DNA of 33,563 bases from Acidobacteriota bacterium (GCA_016789645.1 JAEUQP010000454.1:1-33563), one strand, 5' to 3'. Counted from the stretch's first letter, positions 25,325 through 33,065 are shown. Made by a program: numbers and translations. Notes: generated from the sequence alone by a model not told the origin.

Positions 25325-25347
25325 CAGTGCCCTCCACTCCTTTTCAT
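25324..25347 (-). CDS. Possible leader peptide MKRSGGH
   Basis: A 7-codon ORF with a perfect AAGGAGG four bases before ATG at 25347. Its TGA overlaps the ATG of the 52-aa gene as TGATG. This suggests a translated leader coupled to the first gene. It lies about 125 bp after the predicted sigma-54 start site. It may also be simple chance with the real ribosome site for the next gene. Confidence 0.35.
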   Translation of the reverse strand: MKRSGGH

Positions 25348-25484
25348 CGAGCCTCCTTGCCGGAAGCTCTTCGTTTCACTTGCGGGTGCGTTCTCACTGC
25401 GCCGCATCCAAACTGTGTCCGGCTTTTCGGCAAACCGCTTTTCCTTGCGGTTGCCTTTTTGCCCTTTGACGATCGACGAATAGG

Positions 25485-25499
25485 GCAATCGCTTTGCCA
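25485..25499 (-). promoter_or_regulatory. Sigma-54 (-24/-12) promoter of the efflux operon
   Basis: The minus strand reads TGGCAAAGCGATTGC. It matches the TGGCAC-N5-TTGC consensus with GG and GC ten bases apart, and TTGC at -12 exactly. It lies upstream of the 52-aa gene, predicting transcription start near 25473 and a leader of about 150 nt. The gene next upstream encodes a sigma-54 activator, and half-sites for a DNA-binding protein lie 90-160 bp upstream of it, the usual enhancer distance. Confidence 0.65.
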
Positions 25500-25587
25500 A
25501 AGCGCAACGCAAGCTGTGAAGCGCAATCAAATCGGTGAATGGAAAGAAGTTAGGCTGTAGAAAAGGATTGGGAAGAATTGGCGCCGA

Positions 25588-25643
25588 TGCCGAGTGCCGA
25601 CGCATTTGCCGCCGAAATTTCGGCAATTACCAAAATATCGGCA
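25588..25643. promoter_or_regulatory. Predicted enhancer (UAS) cluster: TGCCGA half-sites
   Basis: TGCCGA occurs at 25588 and 25595, CGCCGA-N4-TCGGCA forms a palindrome at 25610-25625 and TCGGCA recurs at 25638. The cluster lies just after the stop of the activator gene and about 90-160 bp upstream of the sigma-54 promoter. The same half-sites recur before the activator gene itself (27874-27922). They are probable binding sites for the encoded Fis-type HTH activator. Confidence 0.6.
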
Positions 25644-27737
25644 CTATCGTTGGCGGGAAATGCCGAGTTTTTGCATGCGCGCTTGCAGCGTGGTGCGTTT
25701 GACGCCGAGCCGTGTTGCTGCGCCATTGGGGCCGCTGATGACCCAACCGGTTTCCTCCAGCACGCGCAGGATGTGTTCGCGTTCGTTGTCTGCCAGCGTC
25801 GCGTTGGCCGAAGTTGCAGTGCCGTCCGCCGCCTTCTTTGCGGGCTTCATTTCATGGAGTGGTACTTCCAGCGCCGGGCCACGCGAAAGGATGACGGCGC
25901 GTTCGATGACGTTTTCCAGTTCGCGGATATTGCCGGGCCAATGATATTGCGTCAGCGCCGCCATCGTTTCCGCCGGAATCGTTTCCAGTTGTTTGTGCAT
26001 TCGCTGGGCAAATTTCTGCGCAAAAAACCGTGCCAGCAATGGAATGTCTTCGCGACGTTCGCGGAGTGGCGGCAAGAGAATGGGAAAGACATTCAGCCTG
26101 TAAAACAAATCGCCGCGATATTGTTTGTCGGCAACCATTTGTTCCAGGTTGCAATTGGTCGCGGCAACCAACCGCACGTCAACGCGCTGTGTGCGCGTGC
26201 TGCCCAACCGTTCAAATTCCTGTTCCTGCAACACGCGCAGCAGCTTGGGCTGCAATTCCAGCGGGATGTCGCCGACTTCGTCCAAAAACAGCGTGCCTTT
26301 GTTCGCCAGTTCAAATCGTCCGATGCGCTGCGAAATGGCTCCGGTGAACGCGCCTTTTTCGTGGCCGAACAATTCGCTCTCCAGCAAGCCCATCGGAATC
26401 GCTGCGCAGTTGAGTTTGACCAGCGAACGCTCGCGCCGTTCGCTCAGGTTGTGAATTGCGCGCGCGATCAGCTCTTTGCCCGTGCCGGTTTCGCCGCGAA
26501 TCAAAACGGTGGAATCGGTCGGCGCAACGGTTTCGACCTGTTTCAAGATTCGTTGAAGCGAAGCACTGGCGCCGATAATCCGTTCGAAGTTCCATGCGGT
26601 TTGAATCTCTTCTTCCAAATACAGCTTTTCTTCGGCCAGTTTGTTTTTGATCGCTTCAATTTCGCGATAGACCAGCGCGTTATCCACCGCGATGGCGATT
26701 TGTTGCCCGATCTGCATCAACAATTCGGCGTCTTCTTCGGTAAATCCATCCGCGCGAAAACTGAGCACATCCAGCGTGCCCAACACTTTGTCGCGCGTGA
26801 TGAGCGGCACATGGCAACCGGATTTGAACCCGGCAGAAGCCATCAAGCGAACCATTTCCGTGGAATCGGGGTTGGCTTCAAAGCTGCGAATCAAAACCGG
26901 TTTCCGCGAAGTAAACGCCTTGCCGGCGCCGGTTCCCTTGAGCGGAATCAAATCGTTTTTCCCGAATAACTCCTGATTTCGCTGGGAATCCAGAGCCTGC
27001 ACACGCAATTGATTGGCTTCCGCGTCATACAACGCCATCCCTGTAAAATCGTGCGACAACACCCGGCGAAGCCCTGTGGAAATGGCCACCAGCAAATCTG
27101 GCAAGTTCAGGTTGGAGACGACAGCATTATTAATGTCCAGCAGCAATTGCAGCCGTTTGGATTGCCGTTGCGCCTGTTCTTCGGCTGCACGCGCCCGTTC
27201 AAAGTTCATGGCGTTATCCACGGCGACGGCGATCTGACCGGCGATATGCGTAAATAGCTCCGCGTCTTCTTCAGAAAATGCGTTGACCACTTTGCTGACC
27301 ATCGCCAGCGTTCCAATCGCGCGCCCCTGGGAAACCAGCGGCGCAATACAGCCCGATTGCATGCCGCCAGCGGCAACGCTTCGCGCCACCACAGAGGAGG
27401 AATTTTCCAGCATCTGGCGTGACACGATGATGGTTTGCTGCGATTTCATCACACGTTCGGAAGGCGTGCCTTCCATCGGCACCAATTCGCCTTCGCCGGC
27501 AGTCGGATTTCCCTGAAAGATCGGATCGAGCGCGAAAACGCGCAGCTTGCCGGAATCTGTGTCTAATACCGTTACCCAGATTCCATCGCAGTTGATGACT
27601 TGTTGCAGGTAATCGGAAATAACGCTGATCAATTCGCGCAAATTGCGATGCGCGACGATGCTTTTGCCAACGTCCAGCAAAAAAGCTAATCGCCGCAACT
27701 TGTCGTCAACTGGGGATGGTTGCAATCCGGCATCCAT
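25644..27737 (-). CDS. Sigma-54-dependent enhancer-binding activator (GAF-GAF-AAA+-HTH, FhlA-like)
   Basis: A 697-aa transcription activator with two N-terminal GAF sensor domains (about 24-165 and 200-350), a coiled linker, and the AAA+ core at 370-605. The AAA+ core has GETGTGKE (Walker A), KGAFTGA (the GAFTGA sigma-54 contact loop), TLFLDEVGDI (Walker B) and the RYNLRV-like sensor region LFYRLNVFPI. A Fis-type helix-turn-helix ends the protein (WVISGPNGAATRLGVKRTTL). GAF domains bind small ligands or metals, as in FhlA and NorR. It remodels sigma-54 RNA polymerase using ATP. ATG at 27737 has GGAGGAA upstream. It stands upstream of the efflux operon on the same strand and probably controls it and itself. 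Signal unknown. Confidence 0.93.
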   Translation of the reverse strand: MDAGLQPSPVDDKLRRLAFLLDVGKSIVAHRNLRELISVISDYLQQVINCDGIWVTVLDTDSGKLRVFALDPIFQGNPTAGEGELVPMEGTPSERVMKSQQTIIVSRQMLENSSSVVARSVAAGGMQSGCIAPLVSQGRAIGTLAMVSKVVNAFSEEDAELFTHIAGQIAVAVDNAMNFERARAAEEQAQRQSKRLQLLLDINNAVVSNLNLPDLLVAISTGLRRVLSHDFTGMALYDAEANQLRVQALDSQRNQELFGKNDLIPLKGTGAGKAFTSRKPVLIRSFEANPDSTEMVRLMASAGFKSGCHVPLITRDKVLGTLDVLSFRADGFTEEDAELLMQIGQQIAIAVDNALVYREIEAIKNKLAEEKLYLEEEIQTAWNFERIIGASASLQRILKQVETVAPTDSTVLIRGETGTGKELIARAIHNLSERRERSLVKLNCAAIPMGLLESELFGHEKGAFTGAISQRIGRFELANKGTLFLDEVGDIPLELQPKLLRVLQEQEFERLGSTRTQRVDVRLVAATNCNLEQMVADKQYRGDLFYRLNVFPILLPPLRERREDIPLLARFFAQKFAQRMHKQLETIPAETMAALTQYHWPGNIRELENVIERAVILSRGPALEVPLHEMKPAKKAADGTATSANATLADNEREHILRVLEETGWVISGPNGAATRLGVKRTTLQARMQKLGISRQR

Positions 27738-27873
27738 TTCGTTTCCTCCGAATGCTGCGCGGTTTTCAGCCGCTGATTAAGCGCTGTCCGAAAAATGTCA
27801 GCCAAAGGTGTGCGAACTCTATCGTCGCTTCGAGCGCGCATCAAGCTTGTCACAGCTTTGAGAACAGAATTGA

Positions 27874-27922
27874 TGCCGACACTTCGGCATTCGCCAACAT
27901 TTGGGCACTCGGCATTTCGGCA
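27874..27922. promoter_or_regulatory. Predicted autoregulatory half-site cluster upstream of the activator gene
   Basis: A perfect 6-N4-6 palindrome TGCCGA-CACT-TCGGCA lies at 27874-27889, and TCGGCA recurs at 27909 and 27917. The sites lie 137-185 bp upstream of the activator ATG and have the same half-site as the cluster before the efflux promoter. No convincing -24/-12 box was found between the cluster and the gene. Confidence 0.5.
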
Positions 27923-27967
27923 CTTCCGATCGTCAGTTTCAATCCGGCCTGCTTAACTTGTTTCTCT

Positions 27968-28168
27968 TCACAGACTTGATTGCGTCTTCAGAATGATCGG
28001 CCGTTTGGTCTTGAGATTGCTCTTCTTCGCAACGTCGTAAACGAAATGCTGGTTTTTGGTAACGCGTTGGCAGAAGCCAATCCCGATGCCAAATAGCGCG
28101 ATGCTGCCAGTCAGTTTGAAAACCAAATAGATTCGTAACTGCTCAGCCGTCTTCGTCGCGTTAGCCAC
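27968..28168 (-). CDS. Hypothetical small protein with one hydrophobic span (doubtful)
   Basis: A 66-codon frame starting at GTG, with a hydrophobic span near residues 14-31 (IYLVFKLTGSIALFGIGIGF) followed by a basic tail. The start and first dozen codons lie within the left terminal repeat of the adjacent MITE-like element, so the N-terminus may be created by the insertion. There is no clear ribosome site. It may be a fragment of an older gene or not coding. No family recognised. Confidence 0.3.
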   Translation of the reverse strand: MANATKTAEQLRIYLVFKLTGSIALFGIGIGFCQRVTKNQHFVYDVAKKSNLKTKRPIILKTQSSL

Positions 28169-28351
28169 GGTTGAGTTTAGCCGGGCGTTTCAACGCCGGG
28201 TAAGAGAGTGAGAAAGCCTTCGCGTCACGTCAGTGACGCCTGAATTCAATCGTCGCTAACGCGACGAGGGGGCCAAATCTTCCGTCCACCGTGAGTTGAA
28301 CCCCACGGCTAAATTCAGTCGCCGCGAACGCGGCAGAGACTGAGCAGTTAC
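28135..28351. mobile_element. MITE-like element with 12-bp perfect terminal inverted repeats
   Basis: GTAACTGCTCAG (28135-28146) is the exact reverse complement of CTGAGCAGTTAC (28340-28351). Imperfect similarity continues inward over about 28 bases to GTCGCGTTAGC and GCCGCGTTCGC. Inside are further small hairpins, for example GCGTCAC-GTCA-GTGACGC, GTCGC-TAAC-GCGAC and CCGTGAG-TTGAAC-CCCACGG. There is no room for a transposase, so any mobility would need help in trans. No obvious target-site duplication was found. Confidence 0.55.
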
Positions 28352-28381
28352 CTGGATCCATTGAAAGGGAGAAGAGGAATC

Positions 28382-28519
28382 ATGGAATTACTGTTACTGA
28401 TCGTAATGATGGTGTTCAGCAGTTTTTGTCTGCTGATTTTGCTTCTGGCTGTTTTCAGCCTGTATCGCAAAAAGGTGGATGAGCCGCAGGAGCAAAGCAA
28501 TCAAATAAACACGATGTGA
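28382..28519 (+). CDS. Small 45-aa membrane protein
   Basis: A short frame reading MELLLLIVMMVFSSFCLL onward, with one long hydrophobic span (residues 2-27), a basic YRKK stop-transfer signal and a polar tail. AGAGG lies four bases before the ATG. It is not homologous to anything I recognise. The TGA at 28517 is followed by a hairpin and then the DUF4136 gene 62 bp away on the same strand, so they may be co-transcribed. Composition (leucine-rich span, positive inside) supports an expressed small inner-membrane peptide. Confidence 0.55.
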   Translation: MELLLLIVMMVFSSFCLLILLLAVFSLYRKKVDEPQEQSNQINTM

Positions 28520-28522
28520 TTG

Positions 28523-28543
28523 GCCGGAAGATCGCCTTCCGGC
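28523..28543 (+). other. 8-bp intergenic hairpin
   Basis: GCCGGAAG and CTTCCGGC pair perfectly around a 5-base loop, in the gap between the 45-aa gene and the DUF4136 gene. There is no T-run after it, so it is more likely an mRNA stability or processing hairpin or part of a dispersed repeat than a terminator. Confidence 0.45.
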
Positions 28544-28581
28544 ATCGCAAACAACGACTTAACCACGAGGAGAAAGAGGAC

Positions 28582-29139
28582 ATGAAAGACAAACAACAAT
28601 TCAAAGGGAAACCCTTGAAAGCGATTTTAAGCCTGGCGGCAAGCATTTGCCTGCTGCTGGTCGTCACCGGCAGCGCCCTGGCGCAACAAGTGCGCGTGGA
28701 TTTCGACAAGACCACGGACTTTTCAACATACAAAACCTTCGCCTGGATCAATGGCACGCCTGCGCAAAATCCCTTGGTGCATCAGCGAATCGTTTCCGGA
28801 ATCGAAGCCCAGCTTGCGGCAAAAGGAATGCGCAAGGTTGAAAGCAATCCGGATTTCGTCATCACCTACCACGCCGCCACGGACACGCAGGTTTCCATCA
28901 ACACGATGGGCGGAGGACCGTTAGGCGGTTGGCGCTTCGGCGCAGGGACGGCAACCGTGGACAAAATTCCCGTCGGACAATTAATGGTGGACATCGGCGA
29001 TGCGCACGCCAGGAAATTCATCTGGCGCGGCACTGCCAACGGCACCATCAGCAGCAAACCGGAAAAGAACGAAAAGGCGCTCTACAAAGCATTGACGAAG
29101 ATGTTCCAGAACTTCCCGCTGCCGCCGGACAAGAAATAA
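28582..29139 (+). CDS. DUF4136-family exported protein
   Basis: A 185-aa protein with a Sec signal peptide (about residues 1-34, LAASICLLLVVTGSALAQQ). The mature part has the DUF4136 pattern: VRVDFDKTTDFSTYKTFAWI at its start, an IVSGIEAQLAAKGMRKV helix, the NPDFVITYHA strand, and a final GTANGTISSKPEKNEKAL segment. DUF4136 proteins are often small outer-membrane lipoproteins; here no Cys follows the signal, so it may be free in the periplasm. Function unknown. ATG at 28582 has GAAAGAGG upstream, rejecting the longer frame from 28516. It is first of a series of plus-strand exported proteins. Confidence 0.85.
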   Translation: MKDKQQFKGKPLKAILSLAASICLLLVVTGSALAQQVRVDFDKTTDFSTYKTFAWINGTPAQNPLVHQRIVSGIEAQLAAKGMRKVESNPDFVITYHAATDTQVSINTMGGGPLGGWRFGAGTATVDKIPVGQLMVDIGDAHARKFIWRGTANGTISSKPEKNEKALYKALTKMFQNFPLPPDKK

Positions 29140-29165
29140 AACATTTGTTGAATACACAGAAAGAA

Positions 29166-29358
29166 CCACAGAGCGCCAGAGGATTTATGGAGCTCTGTGG
29201 CCTCTGTGGCCAATGTAAACCACGTTGAAATCTGATCGAACTCAGAACAAGCAGAATTGGAACGGGAAAAATAGACAGGATCGAGACGATTGAACAGGAT
29301 GATCGCCAAACCAGTTCAAGTCTTATGTTCATCCTGTGAAACTCTGTCAATCCTGTCT
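29166..29358. repeat. Intergenic dispersed repeat modules (CACAGAG type and ACAGGAT type)
   Basis: Two inverted-repeat units fill the 250-bp gap. CCACAGAG (29166) pairs with CTCTGTGG (29193, and again at 29202). Farther on, 30-base arms at 29273-29302 and 29329-29358 match at 23 of 30 positions, with perfect ends AGACAGGAT and ACAGGATGA. Motifs of this type are scattered intergenically in some soil bacterial genomes. No coding is evident here. Confidence 0.65.
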
Positions 29359-29393
29359 CAAAGTTTTGGGTTTGATTTAGGAGGCTAGGTTTG

Positions 29394-30098
29394 ATGAATA
29401 CAAAGACACATCAGTCAAAGTTCAAAACTTGGGTTCTGTCGGCAATGGCCTTGTTGCTGTTTGGCGCGCTGGCCGTCGAGGCGCAAGACCCCGCGCAACT
29501 TAAAGAAGCGTTTTCGCGCGCGCATCAACAAAACGAACAGGCGTTGAGGCAGTACACCTGGAAGTCGCGGAACGAAGTCAGAAAGAATACCGAAATCAAA
29601 AACACGCAGGTGTTCCAGATGCGTTACGACGCGTTTGGCAATTTGCAGAGAAGTCAGATCGGCGGTTCTGCGCCGCCTCAAATGCCGAAAGGCCCGATCT
29701 TCGGCCACATCGCTCAGAAGAAAAAAGAAGACTTCATCGAGTTGATGGGTGATTTGCGCGAACAGGTGCAGGCCTACAGTCATCTTTCCCCCGCCAAAAT
29801 GCAGGCGTTTTTGGCCAGTGCGACCATTTCCGGCAGATTGGATCAGGGCGTCATTCAAATTCAGGGCGGCAACATTCTGCAAGCGGGCGATGGCATAACC
29901 ATCTGGCTGGACGCGAAAACCCGTCGGCAGCGCCGCGTGGAAATCCTGACCTTCGTGGAAAGAAACCCGGTGAGAGCCGTGATCGAATTTGGCGAACTTC
30001 CGGCAGGCCCAACCTTCATGGCGCGGACCGTCGTGAACTACCAGAAAGAATCGCTGCAATTGATCACGGAAAACTTCGATTACGAACGCATGAGGTAA
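29394..30098 (+). CDS. Exported protein of unknown function
   Basis: A 234-aa protein with a signal peptide (residues 1-31, ending ALAVEAQ). The mature part is charged at first (AFSRAHQQNEQALRQYTW) and continues into predicted beta structure (TISGRLDQGVIQIQGGNILQAG, VEILTFVERNPVRAVIEF). No family recognised. ATG at 29394 has AGGAGG upstream at good spacing. The TAA is 3 bp before the ATG of the 826-aa protein, so the two are almost certainly cotranscribed and may work together in the cell envelope. Possibly a lipid- or protein-binding periplasmic factor, but no evidence. Confidence 0.75.
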   Translation: MNTKTHQSKFKTWVLSAMALLLFGALAVEAQDPAQLKEAFSRAHQQNEQALRQYTWKSRNEVRKNTEIKNTQVFQMRYDAFGNLQRSQIGGSAPPQMPKGPIFGHIAQKKKEDFIELMGDLREQVQAYSHLSPAKMQAFLASATISGRLDQGVIQIQGGNILQAGDGITIWLDAKTRRQRRVEILTFVERNPVRAVIEFGELPAGPTFMARTVVNYQKESLQLITENFDYERMR

Positions 30099-30101
30099 TT
30101 T

Positions 30102-32582
30102 ATGAAGCGGATTTCAAAACAACTTTTTTATGCCTTGTTCGCCGCTTGTTTACTGACGGCGTTTAAGTCAGCAACTGTTGCGCAAACTGCGAGCTATCCA
30201 AACGCCAGACAATCGGCAGCGACGACGGACCAAGGATGGCCGCGTACGGTTGCCAGTGGCGCAACTTCTCTTTCAGTTTATCAACCGCAAATCGAACAGT
30301 GGAAAGACAATCTACTGGAAGCGCGTACCGCCGTTGCAATCACCGCCAATCAAAGCAAACAACCAACGTATGGCGTGATTTGGTTTGCAGCGCGAACGGA
30401 AATTGACAAGGTCAATCGGTTAGTGACGTTGACGGATTTCAACATCACCAAAGTCAGTTTCCCGGCAACGCCGGAGCGAGCAACAACTTATCAAGCCATC
30501 CTGCAGGCACAGGCGCCAAAGGTTAGCCAGACAATCGCGCTCGACCGTTTGTTGGCCGATATGGCAATCACACGCGCCAAGATCACCAGCACGGGTTATC
30601 AACTCAAAAATGATCCACCGGACATTCTGTTCAGCACTCGGCCAGCGATTCTGGTTCTGATTGATGGCGAACCGGCTCTGCGTCCAGTGAGAGACACGCA
30701 GCTTACCCGCGTCATCAACACACGTGTGCTACTCCTGCGGGATGAAGCGAAGAATAAATACTACCTTCACCTGATGGATGGCTGGATGGAATCCGACACC
30801 GCGGTTGGCCCGTGGAGCATTGCCTGGAACGTTCCGCACGCAGTGAATAAAGCTTTGGCAGCGGTGGCACAGACAAGGCAGGTAGATTTGCTGGATGGGG
30901 CGGACGACAAGAAGCCTTCGCTCCGTGAAGCTGCACAGCGAAATGCTTTGCCTGTGATTTATGTCAGCTTGAAACCCGCGGAGTTGCTTCAATCCCAGGG
31001 CGAACCGCAATTCGCGCCAATCGAAGGAACACAACTCCTTTCCATGACCAATACCGAAAACGATATCTTCGTGGATACGCTCACGCAAGATCGGTACGTG
31101 CTGATTTCCGGCCGTTGGTTTCGCGGCAAATCCCTGAATGGACCGTGGGAATATGTGGGTGGTGACTGGCTGCCTTCGGATTTCGGCAGGATTCCGCCGA
31201 CACACGAAAAGGCCAGCGTGCTGGCGTCGGTTTCGGGAACTTCGCAAGCGAATGAAGCTTTGATCGCCAACGAAATTCCGCAGACCGCAACCATTTCGCG
31301 TAACGTGGCGAAGCTGACGGTTGAATACGACGGGCAACCACAGTTTCAACCCATCGAAACTACAACATTGAAGTACGCCGTGAACACTTCGACGCCGGTC
31401 ATCGCCGTTAGCGGCAATTACTACGCGGTCGAAAATGGCGTCTGGTTTGTGGCCAATTCGGCAATGGGGCCTTGGGTCGTTGCCACTTCGGTTCCGACGA
31501 CGATTTACGCCATCCCGCCGAGTTCACCTGTTCACCGCGTAACATACGTCAAAGTGTACGGATCAACACCGGAAGCAGTTTATGTCGGTTACACGCCCGG
31601 TTATTACGGAACGGTCGTTTCCGCCAACAGCGTGGTGGTGTACGGCACAGGCTGGCGCAATCGGCCTTATCTGGGCACGTACTGGTATGGTTCCGCCTAC
31701 ACTTATGGTTACGGCGCGGGGTTTAGCTGGAGCGTTTATGGCGGCTGGAGAGTGGCTTACGGCATCGGCTACGGGTGGAGCAATTATTACTACCCAGCGC
31801 CTTACTACGGCGGGTATTACACGGCGTATGGCTGCTGCGTTTACGGCGGAGCAGCAACGGCAAACGTGTACGGACGTTGGGGAAATGTCGCGTACTCAGG
31901 AACCAGAGCCGCGTGGGCCAATCCCTACACCGGCAATGTTGGCCAGGGGGCGGCATTTTCCGGCGTCAACACCGTCACCGGCACGCGGTACAACGGTCGC
32001 GCCTTCACGAACACCAATATGTATACCGGCACATCGGTTTCGGGTGCGGGCGGCGCAGCTTACAACCCGTACACGGGCAAAGGCGCTGTCGGGCAAGCGG
32101 GTGTGGCAACGAATCCTTACACCGGCAATGCCGCAGCCGGTGCAAGAGGCGTAGACTACAATTCGCGCACGGGTGTGGTCAGTGGTGGCGCAGCGGGCGC
32201 AACCTACAATGCTTCGACCGGCCAGGTTACCGCAGGTGGCAAGGGCTTCGCCTACAACACGCGGACAGACACTGGTGTGGCGATTGGCAACAACAATGTT
32301 TACGCAGGTCACGATGGCGAAGTCTACCGCTACAACAAATCTGATGGTTTGCAGCAGCACACCAATAGCGGCTGGCAATCGGTAACCCGTCCAACAGAAA
32401 TTCAAAACATCCAAAACCAACAAGGGGCGAGAATCACAGGGCAACAGCGGTGGGAGAGTTTCCGTTCGGCTGGGAGTCTCAACGGAAATTCTGGTGTCGT
32501 AGGCCCTCGGTTAGGCTCTGGTGAAGGACCGCGGTTCGGTTCCGGCGGAGGGCTTCGCGGCGGCGGGCGCATTCGGCGCTAA
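30102..32582 (+). CDS. Large exported protein with three GPW repeats and a Gly/Tyr-rich tail
   Basis: An 826-aa protein with a signal peptide ending near residue 28 (SATVAQ). Three similar units start near residues 200, 310 and 422, each with an N-T strand, a YY-type or Y-V segment, a G-W/VWF motif and GPW (SDTAVGPW, KSLNGPW, NSAMGPW). Residues from about 500 to 600 are rich in Tyr, Gly and Trp, then a low-complexity region repeats NPYTGN-like units (607 onward), ending GGGLRGGGRIRR. Proteins of this architecture are annotated as carbohydrate-binding family V/XII or autotransporter-like, but with weak support. It probably sits at the cell surface or in the envelope, possibly adhering to polysaccharide. 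ATG lies 3 bp after the preceding stop. No catalytic motif seen. Confidence 0.75.
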   Translation: MKRISKQLFYALFAACLLTAFKSATVAQTASYPNARQSAATTDQGWPRTVASGATSLSVYQPQIEQWKDNLLEARTAVAITANQSKQPTYGVIWFAARTEIDKVNRLVTLTDFNITKVSFPATPERATTYQAILQAQAPKVSQTIALDRLLADMAITRAKITSTGYQLKNDPPDILFSTRPAILVLIDGEPALRPVRDTQLTRVINTRVLLLRDEAKNKYYLHLMDGWMESDTAVGPWSIAWNVPHAVNKALAAVAQTRQVDLLDGADDKKPSLREAAQRNALPVIYVSLKPAELLQSQGEPQFAPIEGTQLLSMTNTENDIFVDTLTQDRYVLISGRWFRGKSLNGPWEYVGGDWLPSDFGRIPPTHEKASVLASVSGTSQANEALIANEIPQTATISRNVAKLTVEYDGQPQFQPIETTTLKYAVNTSTPVIAVSGNYYAVENGVWFVANSAMGPWVVATSVPTTIYAIPPSSPVHRVTYVKVYGSTPEAVYVGYTPGYYGTVVSANSVVVYGTGWRNRPYLGTYWYGSAYTYGYGAGFSWSVYGGWRVAYGIGYGWSNYYYPAPYYGGYYTAYGCCVYGGAATANVYGRWGNVAYSGTRAAWANPYTGNVGQGAAFSGVNTVTGTRYNGRAFTNTNMYTGTSVSGAGGAAYNPYTGKGAVGQAGVATNPYTGNAAAGARGVDYNSRTGVVSGGAAGATYNASTGQVTAGGKGFAYNTRTDTGVAIGNNNVYAGHDGEVYRYNKSDGLQQHTNSGWQSVTRPTEIQNIQNQQGARITGQQRWESFRSAGSLNGNSGVVGPRLGSGEGPRFGSGGGLRGGGRIRR

Positions 32583-32692
32583 CATCATTGAATCAATTTC
32601 AACGCGTGAGGCAGCGCTTCAATAAGCTTGATGCGACTGCTTCGAAGCAATCAACTGTAGCCGCAAGGCGATTATCAAAGGAGAAGGAAAAT

Positions 32693-33022
32693 ATGAAAAA
32701 CGGGATTCGTACGATTGCGACAACCATTGCGCTGACGCTGGCACTTTCACTGGCCGCTGTCGCGCAAACGCAATCCACAACGGTTAACGGCGGAACCGTC
32801 ACAACCAGCGTGCGGGGCGGTAAGGTGTATCAAAGCCCGAATGGAGGCGTGGTTGCCAGAGGTTCGCGTGGTCGCACCGTCACCAAAGATCGGAATGGCG
32901 CTGTAACAGCAAAAGGCTCGAATGCGGGTGTTGCGGTTGCCCCCAATGGCAACGCGGCGGCTTATGGCCCGAACCGCACCGCTGTTCGCAAAAACGGAAC
33001 CGCGACCGTTCGCCAGCGGTAA
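32693..33022 (+). CDS. Small exported Gly/Asn-rich protein
   Basis: A 109-aa protein with a signal peptide (MKNGIRTIATTIALTLALSLAAVAQT) and a mature part made of short beta-type Gly/Val/Asn-rich units (GGTVTTSVRGGKVYQSPNGGV, RGRTVTKDRNGAVTAKG, AVAPNGNAAAYGPN). This is low-complexity and may be an extracellular or surface repeat protein. ATG at 32693 has AAGGAGAAGG upstream; the longer frame from 32588 is rejected. It lies 110 bp after the 826-aa protein, sharing its compositional bias. No family recognised. Confidence 0.7.
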   Translation: MKNGIRTIATTIALTLALSLAAVAQTQSTTVNGGTVTTSVRGGKVYQSPNGGVVARGSRGRTVTKDRNGAVTAKGSNAGVAVAPNGNAAAYGPNRTAVRKNGTATVRQR

Positions 33023-33030
33023 TTTCGTAT

Positions 33031-33065
33031 GGGTTGCAGGCCAGTTAAGCGCTGACCTGCAATCC
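33031..33065. terminator. Candidate inverted repeat between convergent genes
   Basis: The 10-base arms 33031-33040 and 33056-33065 pair at nine positions (core TTGCAGG/CCTGCAA) with a 15-base loop. They overlap the last codons of the citramalate synthase gene. Neither side has a T-run, so it is at best an imperfect bidirectional terminator. Confidence 0.35.

Noticed and set aside
25324-25626. 100-aa minus-strand frame ending at the leader-peptide stop
   Set aside because: It would start well upstream of the predicted sigma-54 start site, and its composition is unlike a protein. Only the last seven codons have a ribosome site.
25578-26969. 463-aa plus-strand open frame
   Set aside because: It is antisense to the sigma-54 activator, whose AAA+ motifs are unmistakable. 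No family features are seen in the opposite frame.
27738-27873. A sigma-54 box for the activator gene
   Set aside because: No GG-N10-GC pair with an acceptable consensus was found on the minus strand, so the activator's own promoter type stays open.
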